A stretch of DNA of 64,000 nucleotides from Streptomyces sp. NBC_01210 (GCF_036010325.1 NZ_CP108549.1:5084001-5148000), one strand, 5' to 3'; counted from the stretch's first letter, positions 34,020-43,189 are shown. Program-made: numbers and translations. Notes: a model not told the origin generated them from the letters alone.

Positions 34020-34200
34020 CCAGAAGTCGTACGCCACTACCAAGGCCACCTCGCCGGGCGCCGCACGATGCGCCCTCAGGAGGAATACCGTCCCGTCATC
34101 GACGGCGAGTGGCGCGAGTTCGAGGAGCACTTCGACAAGCGCAAGCTCGAACTCGGCAGCTGCGGCCGTCCCTGTGCGACCCCTTGCAGCCATGAGCACG
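34020..34200 (+). pseudogene. C-terminal fragment of a site-specific recombinase
   Basis: The plus frame reads SPEVVRHYQGHLAGRRTM, then EEYRPVIDGEWREFEEHFD, KRKLELGSCGRPCATPC and SHEHACF. This is the Cys/His-containing end of a family of Streptomyces tyrosine recombinases. The catalytic region is missing, and the expected continuation (CVRCSLLRPDP) is found inverted at about 35.0 kb. Confidence 0.55.
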
Positions 34201-34292
34201 CCTGCTTCTCTGAACTGGCGACAGCCCGGGCGAACGGGCGGGAGAGAAGATCGTGATTCTCTCGGCTCGGCTCGGGGCCAGGAACTACTGTC

Positions 34293-35012
34293 GTGAGCAT
34301 GGTCGAACACGGTGCCCTCAGTGCCACCCGCGAGGCTTACGACGCTGCTGCCTCCACCTATGCGCAGCTGTTCCGCGACACGCTGCGTGACAGTCCCCTG
34401 GACCGCGCGATCCTGGGTGCCTTCGCCGAGGTCGTCAGTGCGAGTGGGAAGGGTCAGGTCGCGGACCTGGGGTGTGGGCCTGGCCATATCACCGCTTATC
34501 TGGACGAACTCGGGCTGGCGGCGTTTGGTGTCGATGCCTCTCCTGCGATGATCAAGTTGGCTCGACAGGCCTATCCGGGCCTGCGGTTCGACGTGGGCTC
34601 GATGGCCGCGTTGAACATCGCTGACGGCGTGCTGGGCGGCGCACTCTCACGTTGGTCCATCATCCACACTCCGCCGCAAGAACTCCCCATCATCCTGGCG
34701 GAGTTCCACCGCGTGCTGGCACCTGGCGGCCACCTTCTGGTCTGCTTTTCGGCAAGTGATGATCCGTCTCACCTGACGCAGGTCTTCGACCACACAGTCG
34801 CCCCGGCCTATCGGTGGTCGCCTGATCACCTCGCCGCGATGCTGCGCAAGTCCGGGTTGGCCGAGGTGGCCCGGATGGTTCGCGAGCCTCAGCCCACCGA
34901 CCGACGGCAGTTCCAGGAGATTCAACTGCTCGCCCGTAAAGCCCAGGCAGGGGCTGCTGTCGCAGATGTCGGCACGTCGTGTCCGTTGGGCCGGGTCCGG
35001 TCGAAGGAGTGA
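34293..35012 (+). CDS. class I SAM-dependent methyltransferase
   Basis: A 239-residue methyltransferase. Motif I is VADLGCGPGHITAYLDELGL (about 56-75), with the following acidic strand FGVDASPAMI and motif LAPGGHLLVCFSAS (about 145-158). It lacks added domains; the substrate is unknown and may be a small molecule. GTG 34293 or ATG 34299 may be the start. The last ~20 residues (ADVGTSCPLGRVRSKE) run into antisense of a recombinase relic, so the original C-terminus may have been replaced. Confidence 0.82.
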   Translation: MSMVEHGALSATREAYDAAASTYAQLFRDTLRDSPLDRAILGAFAEVVSASGKGQVADLGCGPGHITAYLDELGLAAFGVDASPAMIKLARQAYPGLRFDVGSMAALNIADGVLGGALSRWSIIHTPPQELPIILAEFHRVLAPGGHLLVCFSASDDPSHLTQVFDHTVAPAYRWSPDHLAAMLRKSGLAEVARMVREPQPTDRRQFQEIQLLARKAQAGAAVADVGTSCPLGRVRSKE

Positions 35013-35062
35013 GCATCTGACACAAGCGTGCTCATGGATGCAAGGGGCACGGATCGCGCGGG
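34985..35062 (-). pseudogene. inverted recombinase fragment
   Basis: The minus strand reads CIHEHACVRCSLLRPDPAQ, the missing tail of the recombinase fragment at 34020-34200. The DNA around HEHAC (CCATGAGCACGC) is shared, inverted, with 34190-34201. The methyltransferase gene thus lies between inverted halves of one gene. Confidence 0.5.
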
Positions 35063-35300
35063 AAGAGTAGGCACGGTCCGCCAGGACGACCACAGGGCGG
35101 GTTCTTGGCCTCCCGAGTCCGTTCCGCGGAATCCGGATCCTGGCCATGACCGCCTCGAAGGCCGGCGCGTCACCTGCCTGGCCGGCGGTGACGTGGATGG
35201 CCAGAGGCCGCGCCTGGCTGTCACCGGCCAGGTGTCCTTCGTGCTCAGGCTGCCGCGGGAGCGTCCGAGCGCGTGATCCTCGGGCTCGGACCGGCCAGGC
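35063..35300 (-). pseudogene. IS5-family transposase fragment
   Basis: The minus strand reads EPEDHALGRSRGSLSTK, shifts frame, then HLAGDSQARPLAIHVTAGQ, AGDAPAFEAVMARIRI and RPVVVLADRAYSSRAIRA. This is the DDE-domain middle of an IS5-group transposase (Asp of LADRAY). Both ends and the terminal repeats are gone. It abuts the recombinase fragment at 35062. Confidence 0.6.
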
Positions 35301-35487
35301 ACCCCCCTTTCCCGGCCGAATGCCTACCTTCGCGCGCATAGCACGCGAGCGCGCCGCCGGGCGCGGCCGGAGGAGGTGCTCTGTCCCGCTGGATTGTGCC
35401 GGCGCGCGCCAGCAGTGAATCGGACCCCCGGCGAACCGGTCGCGACACTGCGGCGCGCACTGACTCGACGCCATGTCCAAGGGCGTA

Positions 35488-35751
35488 CTAGAGCACGATG
35501 ATCACGACACCTCCGTGGTTGACGAAGAAGCGGTGGTGGTCGAAGCGGTGATCGGTGCGGTGGTCGAAGCGGTGATCGGAGCAGTTTCCGCCCCAGTCGT
35601 CGCGGTCGCCGCACCAGTTGGTGGTCACATGAGTGTGCACGGCAGGGGCTGCTGCTGCGGCCGTGCCTGCTGCGCCGATCGCAGCGCCGCCGGCCATCAG
35701 AATGCTGGCCGCGGACACCGCGGCGAGACGCCTCGCGCGTTGTGCTCGCAT
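35488..35751 (-). CDS. small secreted His/Asp-rich protein
   Basis: An 87-residue protein with a signal peptide (RAQRARRLAAVSAASILMAG, cleavage probably after AAAAAPA). The mature part is short, with two cysteines (NWCGDRDDWGGNC) and a repeated His/Asp/Phe segment (DHRFDHRTDHRFDHHRFF) that could bind metal. No family is recognised. GGAGGAAAAGG lies upstream of ATG 35751. Inverted pairs of DHR-type codons also make the DNA repetitive (about 35530-35580). Confidence 0.6.
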   Translation of the reverse strand: MRAQRARRLAAVSAASILMAGGAAIGAAGTAAAAAPAVHTHVTTNWCGDRDDWGGNCSDHRFDHRTDHRFDHHRFFVNHGGVVIIVL

Positions 35752-36091
35752 GATGGATGCACCTTTTCCTCCATCGTCTCGCGCAACTCTCAGCGGCACG
35801 AGATGGATAGCCGCAGCCGAAGGGGAGGAGCGGCGTGGTCGCAGGCGTCGCCTCACACATATGAGGAGCACGCCTCGCAGCCAAGATCCCCGCTGTACGG
35901 GAACCGGCTGACCGGGGCGTTTCCCCGGGTTGCGGCTCTCCTGTCAGTACGTTGACGGTCCCCTTTTGGATTGCGGGTCGGCGGGAAGTCCGCGAAGGGG
36001 CTCGCACCTCACGGGCTGCGCCGCACGGCCAAGACGCGTATGGAGGAGGTCCGTACTCCGCCGAAGCGGATGGACGAGCGCAATTTCAGCT
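35752..36091. other. gap before tRNA fragment 2
   Basis: About 340 bp that contain the promoter of the small secreted protein on the minus strand. Nothing else is recognisable; the right end adjoins the second tRNA-like block. Confidence 0.3.
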
Positions 36092-36141
36092 GTCGGGGTG
36101 GCTGGATTTGAACCCAGGACCTCTTCGTCCCGCATGAGGTC
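36092..36141 (-). other. tRNA-Pro-like 3' half, copy 2 (candidate att site)
   Basis: The minus strand reads CATGCGGGACGAAGAGGTC then CTGGGTTCAAATCCAGCC and ACCCCGA. The block matches copy 3 closely, but the T-stem no longer pairs fully, so it has decayed. CAGCTGAAATT follows, similar to the tail of the other copies. No 5' half is present. Confidence 0.55.
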
Positions 36142-36239
36142 AACGCAAGATCGCCACCTGCGCTGATGGCGTTTCCCCTGGTCAGGGCCTCGGCCTCGGG
36201 TGGTGTGGGGGAGTCCCGAAGGGTGCCGGGGAGCGAATC

Positions 36240-36257
36240 GGCTCCCAGATGGCTCCC
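36240..36257. repeat. GGCTCCC direct repeat beside tRNA fragment 2
   Basis: GGCTCCCAGATGGCTCCC contains two GGCTCCC units 11 bp apart. The same element occurs at the same distance from tRNA fragment 3 (47420-47438). It may be an arm-type binding site for the integrase. Confidence 0.45.
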
Positions 36258-36275
36258 GGCGGCTTGGTCAAGCTG

Positions 36276-37037
36276 TCACGGGGCGGCAGAGGCCGCGGGG
36301 GTGGCGGGTGGCGGCGGCTGTCGGGAGATGTCGGCGGTCATCCAGGTGCCGGAGCCTCCCAGGCGTGCGGCGAAGCGGCGCAGGCCGCCGTCGGCGTCGA
36401 CCCAGTAGCGGGTGCGGCCCGGCGTCCCGGGTGCGGACGGCGCTGCGGGGGCGGGCGCGTCGGCGGTGCCGGGGCCGGAGAAGACCGTGACCGGGACCCC
36501 GGAGATCTTCTCGTGTCCGAGGACATGTGCGCTGCTGCGGACGAGGAGCTGGGCGTTCTCGGGCCGGTCGGAGCCGAGCGAGAGCAGCAGGAGCAGGGTG
36601 CTGTCCACGGTGGCCGAGCGGGGTTCCAGGCGACGCTCGCTCCAGCCGTCGGCCGGAGGCTTGTCGGGTCGCGGGCCGGTCCAGTTGAAGCGGGCCGAGA
36701 CCGTGGTGCGGTTCCAGCGGAGCAGGTGGCGCCAGTGGGTGGGGGCTCCGGGGGTCTCGTCGCGCAGTTCCGCGTAGCCGGTGTGCGCGCGCCAGTCGAG
36801 TCGGCCGTCGAGCCGGAGGGTGCGGCCCGGCACCGGGATGGTGGCACTGACGGTTCCGGCGGCGCTGCGGTAGTTGGTGAACCGGGTCAGCGCGAGGAGC
36901 TCGGCCTGTTGCTCCGTCAGTGCCGCCCGGTCGCCGGCGGGCCGGTCGGCGGCGGGCCCGGTGCAGGCCGCCGAGGCGAGCAGCACGGCCAGCAGGAGCG
37001 CGGCCCGGACGGGCCTGCGGGTGACGCGCGGCGTCAT
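36276..37037 (-). CDS. lipoprotein of unknown function
   Basis: A 253-residue lipoprotein: signal sequence ALLLAVLLASAACTG with the lipobox A-A-C at about residue 25. The mature domain has strands (AGTVSATIPVPGRTLRLDGR, HWRHLLRWNRTTVSARFNW, ISGVPVTVFSGPG, TRYWVDADGGLRRFAARLGG) like the LppX/LprG-type beta-sheet lipoproteins that carry hydrophobic ligands, but I cannot fix the family. Its ATG overlaps the stop of the beta-helix gene (ATGA), so they form one operon. Confidence 0.75.
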   Translation of the reverse strand: MTPRVTRRPVRAALLLAVLLASAACTGPAADRPAGDRAALTEQQAELLALTRFTNYRSAAGTVSATIPVPGRTLRLDGRLDWRAHTGYAELRDETPGAPTHWRHLLRWNRTTVSARFNWTGPRPDKPPADGWSERRLEPRSATVDSTLLLLLSLGSDRPENAQLLVRSSAHVLGHEKISGVPVTVFSGPGTADAPAPAAPSAPGTPGRTRYWVDADGGLRRFAARLGGSGTWMTADISRQPPPPATPAASAAP

Positions 37038-38401
37038 CGGGCGGTGGTCGTCGGTCGGCTGCGGTCGGCGAACAGGTCTGCGCCGGGCAACGGTACCCGG
37101 CCGGGATCGACGGGTCCCGGCAGTCCGTCGGCGGGGGCTGCGGGCGCGGTCGCGGCGTCCGGGAGCTGGGGCTGCGCCGGCGGCGGGGCAACGTCCAGGA
37201 AGGGGATGCCGGGCGGTGCCGGGTCGGTGCGCGGCGACGGGCCGGCGGCTTCGGGATGGCCGTGCGGGCAGGCGGCGATGGACTTCAGGTCGGTGGGCAG
37301 GGTGGTGCTCAGGGTGTTGCCGTCCAGGCAGTTCCCGCGCCCCGGCGCTCGCACGGAGGCACGGTAGGCGACGTCCACGCCATTGCCGGTGAGCGTGTTC
37401 TCGCGGAGGCGGTTCTCCCTCGGGGCGAGGTCCTCGTTGGAGGCGAGTACGACGCCTGCCCGGGGGTTGCCGGTGACCCGGTTGCGAAGGAGTTCGTTGC
37501 CCTGCCCGCCGGCGATGCCGATGCCGATGCCGAAGGCGCCGTCGGCCTGTTCGGGGGTGGCCGGGTCCGCGTTGTCGGCGATCAGGTTCCCGGCGATGGT
37601 GCCGCCCTGCTGGGGGACGTACGCCTCCAAGTAGTCGGAGTTGACCGTCAGCCCGACCCGGTTTCCGGTGAAGCGGTTGCGCAGCACCCAGATGGGCCCA
37701 CTGGCATTGGTCCCCTCATAGCCGATGGCGTTGTGCTCGGCGACGTTGTCGCGGACGAGGATGTGGCAGGGCTTGCACTGGCCGACGTAGAGCCCGGAGT
37801 CGGCGCTGCCCGAGGCGTGGTTGTGTTCCAGGACGCCATGCTGGGCGTTGAACGCATAGATGCCGTAGAGGCCGTTCGCGTGAGCGGTGACGTAGCGCAC
37901 CCGAAAGCCCTTCAACGGGGGGAACTTGGCCGGGTCGAGGTGCCGATAGCCGTCGCTGCCCCTGGCGAGGCCGCCGTTGCCGTCGCTCATGCCGGTGACG
38001 AGCACGCCGTTGAGGAGGTGGTTGCGGACGGTCAGGTTCTCGACCGAGACGCCGGGAGCGGTGACCATCACGCCATTGGCGCGCCGACCCTGGCCGTCGA
38101 TGACCACTTCGCCCCGGTCGGTGCCGCGCAGGATCACTCGTTCGGTGCGGATCCGAACGCTCTCGTGGTAGACGCCGGGCGAGACCAGAACGAGGTCGCC
38201 CGGCCGGGCCCGGTCGAGCGCGGCGTTGATGGTGTCTGACTGGGACGGCACCCGGATGGTTGCGGGAGCGGTGTTCTTGGCCGACGTCGGATCCGCCGGC
38301 AGAGCCCAACAGCCCGCGCACAGCAGCGCGGTGGCCGGCACGGCGGCGGCCAGGGCGAGGCGGCGACGGCCGGCGGAGCGGCGGCGGACGGGTGGCATCA
38401 C
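37034..38401 (-). CDS. exported right-handed beta-helix lipoprotein (NosD-like)
   Basis: A 455-residue protein with a signal peptide and lipobox (ALLCAGCWA, Cys about 31). A parallel beta-helix fills about residues 45-385: repeated short coils such as VSVENLTVRNHLLNGVLVTG, GVLEHNHASGSADSGLYVG, WVLRNRFTGNRVGLTVNSD and LRENTLTGNGVDV. Such proteins bind or cleave polysaccharides; no catalytic set is obvious. A Pro/Ala-rich C-terminal tail (about 395-455) probably spans the wall. The gene begins 52 bp from the divergent Dyp peroxidase gene and is followed in the same operon by another lipoprotein. Confidence 0.8.
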   Translation of the reverse strand: MMPPVRRRSAGRRRLALAAAVPATALLCAGCWALPADPTSAKNTAPATIRVPSQSDTINAALDRARPGDLVLVSPGVYHESVRIRTERVILRGTDRGEVVIDGQGRRANGVMVTAPGVSVENLTVRNHLLNGVLVTGMSDGNGGLARGSDGYRHLDPAKFPPLKGFRVRYVTAHANGLYGIYAFNAQHGVLEHNHASGSADSGLYVGQCKPCHILVRDNVAEHNAIGYEGTNASGPIWVLRNRFTGNRVGLTVNSDYLEAYVPQQGGTIAGNLIADNADPATPEQADGAFGIGIGIAGGQGNELLRNRVTGNPRAGVVLASNEDLAPRENRLRENTLTGNGVDVAYRASVRAPGRGNCLDGNTLSTTLPTDLKSIAACPHGHPEAAGPSPRTDPAPPGIPFLDVAPPPAQPQLPDAATAPAAPADGLPGPVDPGRVPLPGADLFADRSRPTTTAR

Positions 38402-38453
38402 GAAGGTCTCTTCCGGTTGCTTGCGGAGTCGATCACCACCCTAGAGTGTTCGC

Positions 38454-39686
38454 GTGGACACTGATTGTGACGCCGTGGTGAATTCGGAACCGTCGCCGCT
38501 GGTCCGACGCCGACTCCTGCGGGGCCTCGCGGTCGCGGTACCGGCCGTGGCGGCGGGGTGGGCGGTCGCGGGCGGCGCCCGGCGCCCGGCCGCTCGTGCT
38601 CCGGAGCCGGTCGCGGCCGGAGCCGGAGTGGCGGCAGCTGCCGCCGTACCGCCCGAGGGGTCGAGGCAGGCGGGGGTGGACCGCCCAGCGCAGCCGCAGC
38701 AGTACGCGGCCCTGGCGGTCTTCGACCTGACACCCCCCGGCGGTGCGACGACCCGGGGAGTCGGCGAAGTGCCGTACCTCGCCGCACTGTTGTCCGGTCT
38801 CGGCCGTCGGGTGCTGGATCTCTGCGGCGGCGCCGACGGGGAGCTCGGCGGGCTTGCGCCGGGGGATCTCAGTGTCACCGTCGGAGTCGGCCCGCGCCTG
38901 GTGGCGGCGGTGGACGGCCGGCTGCCCGGGGCGGCGGGGCTGCCGGAGGTGTTCGACAAGGCCGTGCCGGACCTCGCACGTCAGGGGGACCTGATGGTGC
39001 AGCTCTGCGCCGCGGATCCGCAGGTGGTGGCGCACGCCGAGCGGGTCCTGACGAGTTGGCTCGGCGAGCGGTCGGCGCGCCCGCGCTGGTCCCAGGACGG
39101 CTTCCGTCCGCCGGCTCGCGAACCCGGTCCCGTGCGCAACCTGCTGGGGTTCCTGGACGGCGTATCCGTCCCCCGTACGGACCGGGAGCTGGCCCGGGAA
39201 GTCTGGCTGGCGGGGCCCGAGCGGGTCCGCGGGGCCACCATCGCCGTGGTCCGAAGGCTGCGCCTGGACGTGGCGGGCTTCCTCGCCCAGGACGTCACGC
39301 GGCAGGAACGGGTCATCGGCCGACGGAGGTCCGACGCGGCGCCGCTCAGCGGCGGCGGTCCGGCAGCGGCTGTCGACCTGGGAGCGAAAACGCCGGACGG
39401 CAGGTACCTCGTCCCGCTGATGTCACATGTCCGGCGGGCCCATCCGGCCGCGACCGGGAGCGGGCTGATGCTGCGCCGCGGCTACAGCTTCTCCAACGGG
39501 CCCCGCGACCAGGGCCTGCTGTTCATCGCCTTCCAGCGGGAGCTGCGGACGTACGTGGAGACCCAGCGGCGGCTTGACGACGGCGACGAGCTGTCCACAT
39601 TCGCCACGGCGACCGCTTCCGGCACCTTTCTGGTGCTGCCCGGGTTCTCGGCGCAACGCCCGCTGGGCTCTTCGCTGTTCGTCTGA
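38454..39686 (+). CDS. Dyp-type haem peroxidase, Tat-exported
   Basis: A 410-residue dye-decolourising peroxidase. A twin-arginine signal (VRRRLLRGLAVAVPAVAAG) indicates export in folded form. Core motifs are LLGFLDGVSVP (the GxxDG catalytic aspartate), VRRAHPAATG (proximal haem histidine) and MLRRGYSFSNGP. It oxidises substrates with hydrogen peroxide outside the cell; family members act on lignin-like compounds or on iron and haem. Partners could be the neighbouring exported proteins. GTG 38454 is the likely start, only 52 bp from the divergent beta-helix gene. Confidence 0.88.
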   Translation: MDTDCDAVVNSEPSPLVRRRLLRGLAVAVPAVAAGWAVAGGARRPAARAPEPVAAGAGVAAAAAVPPEGSRQAGVDRPAQPQQYAALAVFDLTPPGGATTRGVGEVPYLAALLSGLGRRVLDLCGGADGELGGLAPGDLSVTVGVGPRLVAAVDGRLPGAAGLPEVFDKAVPDLARQGDLMVQLCAADPQVVAHAERVLTSWLGERSARPRWSQDGFRPPAREPGPVRNLLGFLDGVSVPRTDRELAREVWLAGPERVRGATIAVVRRLRLDVAGFLAQDVTRQERVIGRRRSDAAPLSGGGPAAAVDLGAKTPDGRYLVPLMSHVRRAHPAATGSGLMLRRGYSFSNGPRDQGLLFIAFQRELRTYVETQRRLDDGDELSTFATATASGTFLVLPGFSAQRPLGSSLFV

Positions 39687-39799
39687 CGGCCGGGCCTTCG
39701 CAGCAGCGCCGGGAGGGATCCGTCGTCGGGCCCCTCCCGGTCTGCCGGTGCGGTGTGCGTCAAGCGGTCATGAGGCCAAGCCGGTCCGAGGCCATGAGG

Positions 39800-42004
39800 T
39801 CAACTGGCGACCCACAGACCCGCGTCGATGTCGTGGTTGATCGTGCCGGGCGGGCCGGTGGTGACGTCCGCCGTGGCGGTGTCCGCCTCGGGGTCGCCGC
39901 CGGCCGGTTCCGCGTCGGAGTTGGTCGCCTGGATGGGGCGGTTGTGCGGGGTCCACTGCAGATCCTGCGCCTCGTAGTCGGCGGTCGGGTCGGCCGTCGA
40001 CTTGTCGAACTCCAGCGTGTACTGGGTGTTGGGGCGCAGGCCGTCGCGATGGTCGAAGTAGTACTCGCCCTTGGCGTCGGTCTTCTTGCGCGCGATCTCC
40101 TGGCCATTCGCGTCGCGAAGGATCACCGTCACACCGGGGATGCCCGCGGTCTCGTCATAGCTCTGGGTGCCGTCGGCCTTGTCGCGCCACACCCGATTGC
40201 CGATCTGGACCGGTGGCTCGTCACAGAGCAGCTCCAGGTCGCCGAGGCCGTTGGCCTTGCCGAAGCCGCCGTCGTTGGCGTAGGCGAGGCCGAGCCCCTG
40301 CTGTGACGGGTCGGAGCCGCGGTCGCCCTGCGTGCGGTCGAAGAAGCCGACACCGGTGGAGTTGATCGTCCGGACCGGGTCCATCACGGTGGCGGCGAGG
40401 CGGTCACCGCCGAGCGGCAGCGCCAGGGCGCCCTGCACGGTCTCCAGGTGGCCGGCTCCCGCGTACCACTCGTCGCCCTTGTAGAACTCGCTGCCGGTGC
40501 GCGGGCAGGCCGCGCTGCCCTCCCACTGGTACGTGCCGGTGGTCGTGCGGCAGACCCTGTAGAGGTCGCCGCCGGTCGCGATGCTCTCGACGACGTTCGA
40601 CTTGGCCGGGTTGGCGTTGGGGATGACCAGCCCGGACTGGTCGCCCATGCGGTCGCGGAAGCCCAGGACCAGCGAACCGTCGCGCTCGATCTCGATGTCG
40701 CTGAGCATCGGCTGCGGGTAGGCCCACTGCGTGTTGCCGCCGTCGGGGAACTGCGTCAGGTCGTCCAAGGTCCACGGCTTCCAGTTGCCCGGGGTGGGGG
40801 CGACGGCGGGATCGCGCGGGAAGTCCAGCGGCTCGTCGACGATCGGCGTGGAGCCGAACGCGCCGGTGGCCGGGTCGAACGTCCAGACCACGCCCCGCAG
40901 TTTGCTGACGTCCTGGGTGCTCTGTGCGGAGCAGACGCCGCCCACGTACAGGACCCGGTCGCGCATGCCCAGGCCCATCGGCCGCCAGTCGGCCGCTGGG
41001 GTGCAGGCGGTGTCCGGGATGGGCAGCGGTGTGCCGACAGGCGCCGCCGTGGCGGTGTCGTAGGTGTAGAGGCTGCGGTTCTTCATGTTGACGACGTAGA
41101 GCCGGGAGCCGTCGGCCGAGATCTCGATGTCGCCGAGCGATTCCTGTCCCACCACGGCTGCGAAGTCCGCGTCCACGCGGTCCGCCTGGTTGTGGGGGGT
41201 GTTACCGGCGTTCGGCACGGTGGCGAACAGGGTGGTCGCGCCGGTGTTCCGGTCCGTCACGTAGATGGCGCCCTGACGATTACCGGGGCCGGGGCCGTAG
41301 TCGCCGTGCCGTTTGGCGTACGCGCCGGTGAAGATGCGCCGGGTCTTCTTGTCGTACGCCACGCCGTACGTGGTACCGGTCTGGGTGCCGTTGGCGAGCA
41401 CCGTGGGGTTGTTGGGGTTGCCCTGGGTGTCGCCGCGGGAGGTGTAGGGGAAGCTCACCAGGGTCTTGCCGCCGGGCTTGGTGGCGGCCTGCTGGCAGGG
41501 AGTGGCCAGGTCCGGGTTGTCCTGGCAGTAGTCGTCCGGGTTCCACACCCCGAAGTCGAGCGTGGCGTCCTTGCCGTTCCTCAGGTCGACGAAGGCGAGG
41601 TGCGACGAGAGCCCGGGTCCCGCGAAGGACGGCTGGAGGAAGCCCTGCCCGGTGGCGGGATCGTACTTGTCGGCCCAGTTCAGCAGTTCGACGCTGTACC
41701 GCCCGGGGGAATTGGTCCACGTGGTGGTGTCGATCTCAACGGTGCCGTCGGCGCCGATCTGGTAGGTCCGGCACGGCGCAGGGCGGGTGAGCCGCTCGCA
41801 GAGCTTGACCGTCCCCGGGCCGTGCGGCACCTGGATGTTCGGGTTGCGGTCGCCCTTGGCGGCGAAGTCCCGGAGCAGGTTGATGGTCAGCTTGCCCTCG
41901 CCCGGCGCGGCACCGGCGGAGCCCGGAGTCCCCGTCATGGTGAGCGCGGAGGCCAGCGCGAGCGCCCCCAACCACTTTGTCTTTCTGATCACGTATATCC
42001 CCAT
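39800..42004 (-). CDS. large exported protein with propeller-like region and SdrD_B domain
   Basis: A 734-residue protein with a signal peptide (KWLGALALASALTMTGTPGS, cleavage near AGA). Residues about 30-180 form an N-terminal beta domain. Residues about 190-560 look like a beta-propeller of repeated sensor-like strands (GDIEISADGSRLYVVNMKNR, LSDIEIERDGSLVLGFRDRM). The end carries an SdrD_B/Cna-B-type repeat (IPGVTVILRDANGQEIARKK, TDAKGEYYFDH). No LPxTG anchor follows. Four or more cysteines suggest disulfides. I infer a surface or matrix protein; it is convergent with the Dyp gene and may act with it. Confidence 0.75.
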   Translation of the reverse strand: MGIYVIRKTKWLGALALASALTMTGTPGSAGAAPGEGKLTINLLRDFAAKGDRNPNIQVPHGPGTVKLCERLTRPAPCRTYQIGADGTVEIDTTTWTNSPGRYSVELLNWADKYDPATGQGFLQPSFAGPGLSSHLAFVDLRNGKDATLDFGVWNPDDYCQDNPDLATPCQQAATKPGGKTLVSFPYTSRGDTQGNPNNPTVLANGTQTGTTYGVAYDKKTRRIFTGAYAKRHGDYGPGPGNRQGAIYVTDRNTGATTLFATVPNAGNTPHNQADRVDADFAAVVGQESLGDIEISADGSRLYVVNMKNRSLYTYDTATAAPVGTPLPIPDTACTPAADWRPMGLGMRDRVLYVGGVCSAQSTQDVSKLRGVVWTFDPATGAFGSTPIVDEPLDFPRDPAVAPTPGNWKPWTLDDLTQFPDGGNTQWAYPQPMLSDIEIERDGSLVLGFRDRMGDQSGLVIPNANPAKSNVVESIATGGDLYRVCRTTTGTYQWEGSAACPRTGSEFYKGDEWYAGAGHLETVQGALALPLGGDRLAATVMDPVRTINSTGVGFFDRTQGDRGSDPSQQGLGLAYANDGGFGKANGLGDLELLCDEPPVQIGNRVWRDKADGTQSYDETAGIPGVTVILRDANGQEIARKKTDAKGEYYFDHRDGLRPNTQYTLEFDKSTADPTADYEAQDLQWTPHNRPIQATNSDAEPAGGDPEADTATADVTTGPPGTINHDIDAGLWVAS

Positions 42005-42518
42005 GCTCGTCAGAGGTGCGGGGCGAAGGCCGTGGACCACTGCCAGTGCCAGGGCAGCCCGGCGGGCACGCTGACCTGGGTGCGGCCATCGCTCATGATC
42101 ACAGAGTAGTCACTTGATAACGGAGAGTGTGCACGTATTGCGGCCGGGTAACCGGGGCCGGCGCCTGGTGTCCATGGCTTCTGTGAGGGTGCGAAGACCG
42201 CGGCGGTCAACTCCCGCTTGAGCGCGTCGAAGGCCGGCAGGTCGGCTCGGCCAGTCCCTCATTGCCTGCACCGGCGTTGGGCAGCGTAGAGAGTGACCAC
42301 TACCTCGTAAGCCTGGTCCCACCCTCCAACCGAACGTTGCAGGTCAGCGGATCTACAGCAACGCTGCGCCCGCTTGCTGGCCGGGCACCTCCACACGCCC
42401 CGACTGACCGTGCTTGACCGCTCGATCTGGGACGGATCCGGCACGTCCGCCGAGCCCTTCCATGCCCGGCGCGAGCCGGGAAGCAGCCCTCACTCGCGAT
42501 GGGTTTCGGCGCGCACAC
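42005..42518. other. gap with unrecognised fragments
   Basis: About 510 bp. The left part holds the promoter of the exported protein. A minus frame ending at 42259 (SADLQRSVGGWDQAYEVVVT) looks protein-like, but has no start and no recognised family. No mobile element ends are seen. Confidence 0.3.
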
Positions 42519-43037
42519 TCAGTGCTTCAGGGCGACTTTGAGGACCACTATGAGGAGGCCGAGGGCCAGGTTGACCGCCCCGGCGGCCAGTACCAGACGG
42601 CCGGTCGCGCCCGCGCGGAGCGCCGCCATCGTCGCCCAGCCGACCTGACCGGCGATCGCGACGCCGAGGCCTAGCCACACGGTCCCTTCCGGCCCGAGCC
42701 CCAGCAGCGGACTAACGGCGACCGCAGCGGCCGGTGGGACCGCTGCCTTGACGATCGGCCACTCGGCTACACACACCCGCCGGATCTCCTGGCCGCTCAT
42801 TGGCGCGTGCGCGATCCTCTCCCCGAAGAGGCGGGCGAAGACATGCGCGGCCCAAAACACCACACCAGTGCAGAGCAGCAACAGAACAAGTTCCAAGCGC
42901 GGGAACGAACCGAGCGATCCGGCGCCGACCACCACCGAGGCGGCAAGCAAGGAGCCGTACACGGCTCCCGTGTAGTCGACCCGTTTCGCGGTTGCAGTCC
43001 GCGGCGGTGGACCTTCCGATGAAGTCCGGCCTCTCAT
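42519..43037 (-). CDS. four-helix membrane protein of unknown function
   Basis: A 172-residue protein with four predicted helices (GSLLAASVVVGAGSLGSF; LELVLLLLCTGVVFWAAHVF; VWLGLGVAIAGQVGWATM; LVLAAGAVNLALGLLIVVLK). A short cytoplasmic loop (RLFGERIAHAPMSGQEIRRV) lies between helices 2 and 3. The family is not recognised. ATG 43037 gives a sensible N-terminus; longer readings are antisense to the recombinase and IS fragments on its right. A weak GGAAG precedes it. Confidence 0.65.
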   Translation of the reverse strand: MRGRTSSEGPPPRTATAKRVDYTGAVYGSLLAASVVVGAGSLGSFPRLELVLLLLCTGVVFWAAHVFARLFGERIAHAPMSGQEIRRVCVAEWPIVKAAVPPAAAVAVSPLLGLGPEGTVWLGLGVAIAGQVGWATMAALRAGATGRLVLAAGAVNLALGLLIVVLKVALKH

Positions 43038-43189
43038 GCTTCCAGTGTCGCCACGACCGGCGTCACGCTTCCACCTGAGGGTCCGGATCCGGAATGCGCT
43101 GCGCTGCAGAGTGGCGCACGCGATGAGCGTGGGTGGCGACACTGCCCCGCGTGCCTTCCAGCTCACGGCGGCTTTTAGCCGGTTCGAGC

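Noticed and set aside
36249..38239. Long plus-strand frames opposite the two lipoprotein genes
   Set aside because: Low-complexity Gly/Ala/Val composition and complete overlap with genes that have signal peptides and lipoboxes.
40448..42109. A 553-codon plus-strand frame
   Set aside because: Antisense of the SdrD_B-type exported protein; composition is Val/Gly/Arg-rich with no recognisable domain.
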